Below, one piece after another: positions 55,401-64,000 of a stretch of 64,000 nucleotides of DNA. This DNA is from Roridomyces roridus. Taxonomy: Eukaryota > Basidiomycota > Agaricomycetes > Agaricales > Mycenaceae. The stretch spans positions 1 through 64,000 of the forward strand of contig JARKIF010000088.1 in assembly GCA_029378245.1 (NCBI GenBank). Reading direction: 5' to 3'. The notes beneath the pieces were generated by a model, which was not told the DNA's origin, did no database searches, and saw nothing but the letters and a program-made list of their open reading frames with translations. Position 1 is the first letter of the stretch. Each line of letters begins with the position of its first letter. Made by a program: the position numbers and the translations under genes.

Positions 55401-56601
55401 GGTGTTTGGGACGAGGGGATAGACAATAAGTATGAACTTCGAGCCTGGTACATTCTGGATGATCTCGAATATCTCTTCCCTGACTCACGCAATGAGTAGT
55501 ATCACGCACGGCCACTAGTACACGAAATACAAAGTAGATTAATCAACACTTTCAATAGAACAGCCCCGAATCGAACGGTTCAAGTAAAGTGTGGCCGCTG
55601 GGAAGGATGGATGTCCCCATTGAGCTCCAATTTGGCATGTTATTTCACCCATTTCTCTGTGATGAATTATCTCATTGGGCTCAAACACCTCTGCAATATT
55701 CTCTCGTGTGCATTCAGTCGGCTAGTATCAGCAGAATGATTATTCAACTGGTGATCAGATGCGCTTGATGTCGCATCAGCGGGATCGGTTTCCGGAGAAG
55801 AAATATTCCCAGATTCGGGCACTTGACTTCGAAAATTGAGATGAATAACGCGGAAAAAAACATTGGGTCGTGACTTGGCATGGCTCAGCCGCGAATCGAA
55901 CGCCAGCTGGTCGGAGATGGCTCCACACGTTGAGTGCCGTGCTTGAGAACAAGCTCATGTGGAGTCCCGTATCGACTAATGATGGCTTGTTGTACAATAT
56001 CGAGGGTTATGCGGTAAGTCCCTGATTCAAAAAGCCCAAAGACTGCCAACAGTTCAGCCCCGAATCGAACGGGAAAGTCGGCACATGTAGCTTGAGGACT
56101 GCCACGTCATATCTGGCAGAAAACCCTCACCTCGTTTTTTTTTTTTAATAAAAAGGAGGGAGCTGAAATACTAGGGATCGAACCCGAGTCGAACGGAATT
56201 GAAGCCGGGGACTGAAAGTCGCAGCGAGGGCCTCGAGATGGAGCTTAATAATAATAACGGGCCTCTGTTCCATCTACCTGCGGGAGTATTATTGGTAGGA
56301 TGAGAATGCAAGGGCGGAACACAACAGGTGAAACGAAACGTCCATAGACTCCACCCATTGGCTCAGCACTGAGTCGAACGGCGACTGGCCGAGGTGGTTG
56401 CCACGTTGGGACTTGGGCACATAGTAGACCGTCAAGTTCCTCATTGTGCCTCGGAAGATACGCGTATCCCAAGGATGGTAGAGAGACTTCGGCATGCCAC
56501 TTGATGCTCTCATATCCGTTCATCCGTGAAACTGTACATTATTCCACTCATTAGCATCCACGTCAAGTCATTCCTCTCATGATCATCGTAATTCGCCTCC
56601 C
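55401..56601 (-). repeat. cluster of tRNA-like family C fragments
   Basis: The motif CAGCCCCGAATCGAACGG (T-arm/box B on the minus strand) or a close variant occurs at 55561, 55886, 56055, 56173 and 56362. Two copies (near 55880 and 56358) share a longer block, 'ggctcagc...gaatcgaacg', plus downstream 'actggccgaggtggttgcc' or similar. None folds as a full tRNA. A poly-T/A stretch lies at 56136-56150. No gene. Confidence 0.55.
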
Positions 56602-59113
56602 TCACAACGAAATCACCCTCGTCCCAAACTCCGCCACAGGATACCTCGACCTCGGCCCCGGACAACTGACGAACATCAACCCCGTGGGGATCTGCAACCT
56701 CCGCGCTAGCAACCCGACATTCGCCGGCGTGAACGCGGCTTGGACGATAATCTGCAGAGTTTCTTTCAGCTACGAATTCCCAAGCCAGTCAGCGACATGC
56801 ACTCACGAGGTCAATGGTGATCTCCGGGAATGCTTCGTCGAGAACTGCGGGGATTACAGTCAGTAATTGAAAGAAAGAGAGAAAGTCGAAAAGGGACTAC
56901 TCACTCTTCGCATTCGCCTCAAGCTCCGACGGAATCCCCTCCCCATCCTCCTCGTCCCCACAAAAATGCACCATCTTGATGCAAGATGTCTCCTCGTTCT
57001 CCCGGACGTACAATATCATATGCAAGAGGTGATTGATCTGTTCTCCCATCGTGAGCCATCTGAGAAGAACAGGGTAGGGACGGGACTGGGACGTACCTCA
57101 TCCGTCTTGACAAGAATACATATCGGCTGGCGCTTCAACCTCGCCATGAGCCCCACCAACCACTTGCCCCACGTTTTACTCGCGTCCCAGCGGTGCAGCG
57201 TCGGGTACTGGTCGTACACCCAGTACACGATACCGAGGAGCTGGACCTTGTGCTGTGTTCCCCAGAACACGGAGAGCACAGCGATGAGATACGCGGCAAA
57301 GTACCTTTCACAAAAATGAGACGTGATGAGCGAGTGAGAGGCAAGAACTTACCCAACCGTCGATGGTTCAATCACGACGTTCCCGGCAAACACAACCGCA
57401 GCGACGACCAAGGATAGGAATATAACGGACAGTGGCGTGCGCGTATCCCGTGGTAGTCGACCACGATTGAAGCGTAATTGGAGCAGCGTCACCGGGAAGA
57501 GAACCATCACCGTCAGCCACACGAGCGAGAACCTGACTTTGGTCAACACAGGATAAGGATGGATGGATGAAAGGACGCACATATTGGACACAATGGTCAA
57601 ACTCCCACCGGAGCTCGCATACATCACGACATTGCAAAGCATGAAGAACAGCACGCAGACGTACGGCGCACCGGTCAGAGGCAGCGGGTTCAGGAACATT
57701 TTCGGAACGACGCGATCGTGTGCCAGTTTTTTGAGCAGTTCGCACACGCCGAGGATGCCGATGAGAACACCGCCGCACAAGACGATGATGGCATCCGCAA
57801 CGACCCAACGTCGTAGCCACTCACCGGCACACTGTGGAATTCTGAGTGTTGTTAAAAAGAGGCTGAATATGACACCTCACCTCTTGCGCGAGCACGCTCA
57901 ATACATTGGCGCCGTCGAGCAGTACCGGCAAGGGTACCACCGCGATCAGCAGCAGCGACATGAGCGTGTTCAGTACGATGGCGGGCAGATGCAGATTGCG
58001 CAACACGAGTGGGAAATGCCCGGGTTTGATTCGGCCAATGTACGACGGTGTACATTCGAGTCCAGTGAGACCGAGCATCCCCAGACAAAATCCATAGAAC
58101 ACTTGACAGAGAATAGATGATGGGGACGCTGTACTACCCAGATGCCAATTTTGCCGCAGCTGCGCGTTGCCGAGATGACCCCAGTGAATTGCAGCAAAGA
58201 TGCTGAGTATCAGCATGGTAATGCCCTGGAACACGTTCAGATCACACTAGTGAGGCAACCGAACGACAGACGTGTAGCGAAAGCACGACAAACGCAAGGC
58301 GCGCGCTCTCCTTCAACCCCGAGAGACTTATCAGCGCAAATGTGGCGACAATGAACGCCGCGGCCACAAAGGGCGGGAACGGCAGGTCCACTTCGCCGTC
58401 GAGGTACGAGGCAGCGGTGGCAGCGGAGACGACAGAGCTGGCGGTAAAGTCAAGAAGGAGAAGGGCTGCACCGAGGATGGCGAGCGTCTTTCGCGAGACG
58501 TTGATCCTGGAGAACGGTCACGGAGTGGTATTTTTGGAGAAGATTACGGCTCACATGTACGAGTAGGGCGCGCCGCTGATGGGAATTGCCGATGCCAGCT
58601 CCTCCATCATGGGACGCCAGAGAAACGGAGTCAATGTCGCCGCGAAGAGGGCTATCGGCGAACTAGACAGCATCAGAATACATCAGAGAGTCCGATGGGC
58701 ACGCACTAGACTCCGGAGACAGCCAGAACCGCGGGAAGTGTGTAGAAAACACCACCAAGGACGTCATTCCCCGCAAGCGCGCTGGCAGTGGCCTGTCCGA
58801 GGAGTTTGGGTGCCCTGGGCTCCTCGGCGGGCTCCTCGACAGTCAGCTTCATCTTGGAGAACGAGCCCCATCCGGCAAACTCAAAGTCACGCGATAAGTT
58901 GAGGAAACGCGAGGAGGGTGAGGCAGAGTGCTTGAGGCCTCCACCGCCTTGCGGACGTTGTCTTTGTCTTCGCAGAATGATGCCGTCGACCTGGGACTCG
59001 AGAAAGGAGGGCGGGTTGGCGGGGGAGTGGGTATACGAGGCGGGGTCGGGGCGCGTAATGGGATCAATGGCGATCCAGGTCTCGGTGTCGTCGCCCAGCG
59101 TCGGTGCAGACAT
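56602..59113 (-). CDS. amino acid permease (APC superfamily)
   Basis: The start is the ATG at 59113 (MSAPTLGDDTETWIAI), after which comes a long hydrophilic N-tail. The permease core is spread over about nine exons: 'ALAGNDVLGGVFYTLPAVLAV' split in TM1, 'EELASAIPISGAPYSYM', 'FYGFCLGMLGLTGLECTPSYI', 'KKLAHDRVVPKMFLNPLP' and 'GAPYVCVLFFM'. About 12 TM spans are expected. The C-tail contains 'LHMILYVRENEETSCIKMVHF', then 'VQAAFTPANVGLLARRL' and ends 'EFGTRVISL' at 56602, a tail I associate with mushroom permeases of this group. It should import amino acids or related amines across the plasma membrane. The frame is open in all exons examined. Confidence 0.82.
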
Positions 59114-59253
59114 GAAAGAAGCGCAAGACAAAGAGGAGTGATCGTCGTTGTGATGAGATGTTTGTCGTGTTTTTCCGGTGTCACGGGACGGATCACGGCG
59201 GCAAGATTTCTTCTTTCGCACCACCATCTCATTTCGAAGAGAAGCGCCTCAAC

Positions 59254-61314
59254 ATGGGTCATGGGCTGAGTCTGGACGCATTGGAACATCTCCCATCGTA
59301 TCTTAGGGTACGCATTCCTCCCGCACGGACCAATATCTCACTCTCGCAAAGCAATCTGCATCTGCAGCCGCCCAAGGCTCCGAAGACGATCTCAGGAAGA
59401 TGGTCCTGGTGGCAAAGGAAAAACCTGCACCACTCTCTCGAATCACCCTCCCTATATTCCACGCCCATCTCGATCCCGCGAAAGCCGAGCCCGCTCTACA
59501 AAAGGGGACGCTGACTAACGAGGAAACACGGCTCCTTCGACTGGCTGGCCTGGCGTTCCAAGGACTTTTCGCTATGCAGGAACTACCCAAGGAAGCCATA
59601 CCGGATCTATGGCCGGGGCTGTGGCGGTGGTCTCAGCTCCTCCTGCGACACCCTGCTTGGTTCAGTGATCAGGTTGGGCGCCTGGAAATCCCTTTCTTAT
59701 CACTGATTGTTTTGAAGGCGTATATAGACATCATCGCCGTCATCTGCAAGATCCACAGGAGCAGTGATACATTTGCCAAAACCATCGACGCGGAGCCTGG
59801 GTTTCGCTTCATGCTGGCCCAGGTTTGGGGAATACTCTCCACGACGAACAGATGGGAGCGTGGCCGTCAAACCACTGGATTCGACTCAATCTCGTACTTT
59901 CTTCGCTCCAGTGTCGACCTAACAAATCCTCAGCATCTGGACGACCTCATCGAGGGAAGCGGCGGCAACCTGGAGGATTTCGCCGCTCTAATCGTCAACT
60001 TTGTCACCCACCTCACCACGGAGGCCATACTCATGTCTTTTGACTTTATGAGCGCCGCCTTGGGTGTCATGGAGCACACAGAGATCCTTCGACCGGACTT
60101 TCCCGAGCTGCTTCTTGAGCGAGGTATCATTCGTGCACTCGTGACGACGCTCCGCAAGATGCCTTTCGGCTCTCTGCCCTACAACGCGCTGGATAGTGGC
60201 TACCGCATCCTAATAGCCTACGCCTTCTCTCGTCCTCCCTGTCATGTATGGTTTCTGGAGGCCCTGCAAGCGGGGTTTCTGTCTCTCGTCGCGTCTGGAC
60301 TGCAGAATCCCCGACTCATCGACGAAGTTCTCTTCCAACATTCTATAACCGACTTCCTCACCTCATTTCTTCCCTACCGCTCGGTCCTAGTCAAGCTGGG
60401 CCCGCAGCTCGCCGATATGCGAGACAAGCTGGATGTCGAGCTCGCCGAGCGCTCTCCGGTCTGGGATGCCTGGGAGCAATTCATGGAGTCTGCCGATGAA
60501 TTCATGCGGATGAAGCAGATCTACGACTCACCGGACCGCGTGACTATGCGTGCCTGCGACGACGTGGACGTACGTCCCCTCCTTCTCCTGATTTTCTCGT
60601 CTGACTACTTGCACAGTGCAATGTCCTCTCGATCAAAAGCGACTTCCGGCGCTGCTCCTGCTGCTCGAGCGTGTACTACTGCTCACAGAAGTGCCAGCGT
60701 CGGGATTGGAAGCGCGGCCACCGAAGGACATGTGCTGCCATCCGAGCGCACTCGCTAGGTAAGCTTTCCCGCCCGCGTCCGAATTACTTTCACCTTTTGA
60801 TCGCGCTACAGAAAATCCCGACGACATTCTCAGCCTCCGAGACGAATCATTCCTCCGCACCGTCATCCACACATCCTACCAAAATCAACTCTCAGACATC
60901 CTCCTTTCCAACATGACCCGAACCCCCGGGAAGGAATACCTCGTGCGCTTCGAGTACCACGAAGGGAGGTTCGAGGCGCGATCTCAAGTCGCTGACGAGG
61001 GGTGTCTGACGCCTCTTCTGGGTCCTATATGGCGAGACCAGTTCTCTCGCGCTCGAGCGAGCAAAGGACGAATCCACCTGCACGTCCTCACATTCCCGTC
61101 CTCGGCAAGAGGTGGGGTTTTAGCACGAGTTATTCCGCTGCGTATGCAAAGTGCGGCGGCGGCGGTGGGAGATGGAGGTGGATTGCAGGCCTTGCGGGGC
61201 ACGGATTCGGATGGGGATGCGGATGTGAAGAGCGAGGTGGAGCTTATAAGGGCCAGATTCGGCTTGTTGCGTGGTCTTACGAGGGAAGCTGGTGCAAGGG
61301 ATGCGATTCACTAG
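59254..61314 (+). CDS. MYND-type zinc-finger protein
   Basis: Four exons (59254-59307, 59352-60569, 60617-60758, 60812-61314) give 638 residues. About 400 helical residues precede the finger, beginning 'MGHGLSLDALEHLPSYLR'. The MYND finger falls in exon 3: C-N-V, then 'CSCCSSVYYCSQKCQRRDW', 'GHRRTC', with all expected Cys/His present. The C-terminal region contains 'LRTVIHTSYQNQ' and 'YLVRFEYHEGRFE'. Mushroom genomes hold many such proteins. MYND fingers mediate protein-protein contacts, often in transcriptional regulators, but the partner is unknown. The gene starts 140 bp from the divergent permease gene, so they may share a promoter region. Confidence 0.85.
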
Positions 61315-61491
61315 TGGCGCAACTATTCAATGAACTTCGCACGTTCGGTGGACTGCTCGGGCCTCAAGAGTCAAATCCACCACAGCTATTTGGAGCCTCG
61401 CCCATTTTTCACCTATGTACATACATATACTCAACAACTCTTACTATACCCATCTGTAATTCATCATTCGGATGGGAGAAGGCAAGATGTA

Positions 61492-62121
61492 TCATCTGCA
61501 ATCCCAACCAGGTGAGATATTCTCTCGATATCGAGTCGACAAGTACTCACTGCTCGGTTGAACAACAAAGCGCTTGCTAATCGCGGTCGACACCCCGAAA
61601 TCCGCGACGATGATGAAAAGACCTTGACCTTGGAATCTCTCAGTACCGGCGCTGTTGCGTGAACAACCTTACCCGCAGGCTCAGTGACGGTCCACAAAAT
61701 GGAGGTATCAAAGGTCCCAGCAGCGAGGTTTGCCCCGGCCGGCATCGTCGAGTCTAGGCTGTTGAGAAGCTAATCGATATCCGAACCATCAATTTCGGAA
61801 CGGGAAGGACGGCGGTTGGGTACGTACCACAGTGTATGGTGCTGAATCCGAGGATGGCGAGCAGAGGAAGTCTTCAGCCCTGTTTTCCGTCACCAACGAG
61901 TAGGCAACTCACGGATTCCGCCCGACCAACTCATGTTAGTGACTCCGCACTGGGTGACATTCGACCTGCCAGCATGATTCCGGATCCAAATTTCCGTAAT
62001 AAAGGCCGAGTTCAGATACGTACGGTGTATTCACAACGAGGGGTGCGTTGGTCTGAGCGCGTGTGAGCGCGGACGTGAAAAGGAGGAAGGCACTGAGACA
62101 GGTCAGCGGAAGTCGGCCCAT
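61492..62121 (-). CDS. secreted beta-sandwich-like surface protein (Kre9/Knh1-like fold)
   Basis: Signal peptide MGRLPLTCLSAFLLFTSALTRAQ, then the pattern 'LVVNTP|SNVTQCGVTNMSWSGG|IPPYT', where bars mark splice sites. 'MPAGANLAAGTFDTSILWTV' and 'GLFIIVADFGVSTAISK' follow. The order N-T-P, Cys, S-W-S-G-G, P-Y-T, then W-T-V is one I associate with small secreted mushroom proteins related to the Kre9/Knh1 N-terminal domain; the link is from pattern, not a search. A TATAAAAG box (62155-62162) lies just upstream. The stop is at 61492. It probably sits in or on the cell wall. Confidence 0.65.
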
Positions 62122-64000
62122 GGGTTCTCACGACGGAGGAGGCTCACCGTGTGTCTTTTATACGCGTCTGGTCGTCTTCCCACTGTCAGATATCAACCCA
62201 CGTAGACCGTCAGACGGCCCGGACCGAAGATGCGGAAAGCAACAGTTCGTTTGTGACAGTCCCATCTTACACAACCCGCGTCGAACAAAAGGTTGATTTC
62301 AAGGTTCGGATTCACAGTTTGAACCCAGTTCTTCATCTACGGTAATCTCGGCTACACATGTTAGGGCTGCCGGCAAGAGCTGGCAGATCAACTGATCCGT
62401 GACACAAAGGTGATAACCCCGATTGGGCTCTGATGTGATCTGGAAATACATGAGAGGTGCAAAATTGCAAGTGGGGCCTGGCATCGGGCAAGTAAAGTAC
62501 AGGGATGGAAAGTGATGGGTAGTTACACTCTCTGAGGTCTTCCTCGAGCTTAACAAGGAGCAAAAAAGTAGTGATGCCTGATGACAGTTGTCGGCAAGCG
62601 ACGGCATTGAGGGAATTCACGGAGCTACGTCTCATTATGGAAGGAGGGGGGTAGATCAATCAGTGTCGTGGATCAGCTGATCTGCCCGCTCTTGGCTGCC
62701 GGTGACATGATCCGAGGCAGATTTGATAACAAATCGCAGCGGGATCATCGCCCTAACAGGGCAGTGATCCACCATCAAGTTTTGTCTGATTTCTACCTCG
62801 GAACAGTTCCGAATCAACGATACCCCCGGCTAGGTTATCTACCCGCGAGCGATAGCGGGCGCCCCAGAACGTCTGGAAACAAGACTACATCTGCGGCGGT
62901 CAAGCAAATTGATTGCTTAGCGCCGGCCATCAAATTCACGTCTTCGAAATCAGTTCTCAATTGATCTCTCACCACTCGCCCTTTCTATCCAGAATAACCT
63001 CTGCACCCTTGTTGGGGGGTTTTCTTTATTTTACTGTGCTGCAGGCCAAGAGTTCGGATGAAAAAAGAGAGAGAAGAAAGAAAGAAAGAAAAACGACGCG
63101 ACAAGGCTTCCGGGTATGGCTCAACCCTGAATCGAACGTGGGTGCTTGAGTGCGGTAATCGACCAATATGATACCTGGGCTCTTCTGTAATGCGCAAGTA
63201 CATAGTACCCACTACAGATTGCATTCTTCATCAACCGCAGCCTTCCGGGAAGTGATTGCCTTCTTCCGACCGCCAAATCTGCTTCGTAGGCGAAATGCTG
63301 GCTGGGACTGTTGGATTATGGCAACTTTGAAAGTATCAAAAATCGGAACGGAGGAAAAGGTTCTCTGTACTTGGTCACAACCGGTGTATCTTACACAACC
63401 CGGTTCGAACGGGAAGGCAAGTGACGGATGGAAGATTTCAACAGCTCGGATTCACAAGTTGAACCCCAGCCTTTCAAGGGCTACAGGACAACAAACAGAC
63501 GATTTCCAGACCAGCGTCGAGGATCGAGATCCGCACAGGCCACGGGCGGATAGAAAAAAAGATACTGCTGCAGCATGAGCTCACCTCCGAATCGATCGGA
63601 AAGGTCCTCGGCCGCAAATGAGCCTGTTGAGTACCAGGCTTCATTAGGTCCCTAGAAATTATTCTGGTAATCTCTGATGCACTCTTACACTTGTGGATGA
63701 ACCAAAAGGATGGCCCGAAGAGCTATTCGAGACCGTCCAACCCCGATTCGAACGGGAGAACACTGACCAAGGTGGTCATTGACAGGCATACACAATCCAT
63801 CTCTTCGATCTCGAGACGTGAGATGGAGACGGAGACGCACGGGCTTTCAGACAGTACGGTGGGAATGTGATTGAGCGGGCGCTTGCATCTCTGAAAACAT
63901 CTACCCTACAAATAAGTATATGAATCGCAACGATCTGTGTTATCCGAAAACAAAAAATGGAGGAAGAATACTCACTGGCCAACCCCGAATCGAACGGGCA
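62122..64000. repeat. repeat-rich stretch with tRNA-like family C fragments and a small MITE-like element
   Basis: T-arm/box-B-like motifs on the minus strand occur near 62271, 63121, 63395, 63581, 63737 and 63980 (for example 'caaccccgaatcgaacggg'). At 62362-62705 two arms with 'ggcagatcaactgatcc' versus 'ggatcagctgatctgcc' are inverted, about 344 bp in all, with TAGGGCTGCC at the left end; no clean target duplication is visible. A GAAA-rich simple repeat is at 63069-63092. No gene. Confidence 0.5.

Noticed and set aside
56358..56420. Functional tRNA on the minus strand
   Set aside because: T-arm motif present but arms do not pair, and near-identical decayed copies lie nearby.

Overview
The window is nuclear DNA from an agaric-type basidiomycete (Agaricomycetes). 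The evidence is the genes split by many 45-60 bp GT-AG introns, a STE3-type pheromone receptor with CaaX peptide genes beside it, DUF6533, NACHT and F-box genes of the mushroom type, lignocellulose-type glycoside hydrolases (GH10, GH17), and a nuclear tRNA-Glu with an intron. No species can be named from the sequence alone. Gene models below were built by hand from splice signals and reading frame. Where a protein family guided the splicing, the entry says so.

Layout. 1-5.0 kb: no genes; dispersed repeats that carry a tRNA T-arm/box-B motif. 5.1-7.6 kb: a small secreted cysteine-containing protein and a DUF7587-like membrane-anchored protein. 7.7-9.6 kb: seven diverged tandem units, each with a box-B-like motif. 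9.9-19.0 kb: two paralogous small membrane-protein genes on either side of a decayed hAT transposase, plus two oppositely oriented hAT-type MITEs, each with a perfect 8-bp target-site duplication. 19.5-24.1 kb: tRNA-Glu, a GH17 gene, a secreted protein, and a cysteine-rich protein whose 3' half is a series of duplicated exons.

24.4-35.5 kb (minus strand): one NACHT/STAND (NLR-like) gene broken by frameshifts, by an oversized intron and by a 6.56-kb transposon. The transposon has matching terminal inverted repeats and a 10-bp target duplication, and it carries further insertions nested inside it. 36.6-40.05 kb: an MCT-type MFS transporter and a GH10 xylanase. 41-44 kb: repeats and another hAT-type MITE. 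44.3-45.9 kb: a basic, probably nuclear protein of unknown function.

46.8-49.9 kb is the most informative part. A STE3-type receptor gene is flanked by two short genes ending in CVVA and CVIA, so this looks like a P/R (MAT-B type) mating locus. Unusually, both peptide precursors begin with a secretory-signal-like segment and are split into three or four exons. 50.8-62.1 kb: an F-box gene with frameshifts, a DUF6533 7-TM gene with a GC-AG intron, an amino-acid permease, a MYND-finger protein and a secreted beta-sandwich-like protein. 55.5-56.4 and 62.2-64.0 kb: more tRNA-derived repeats.
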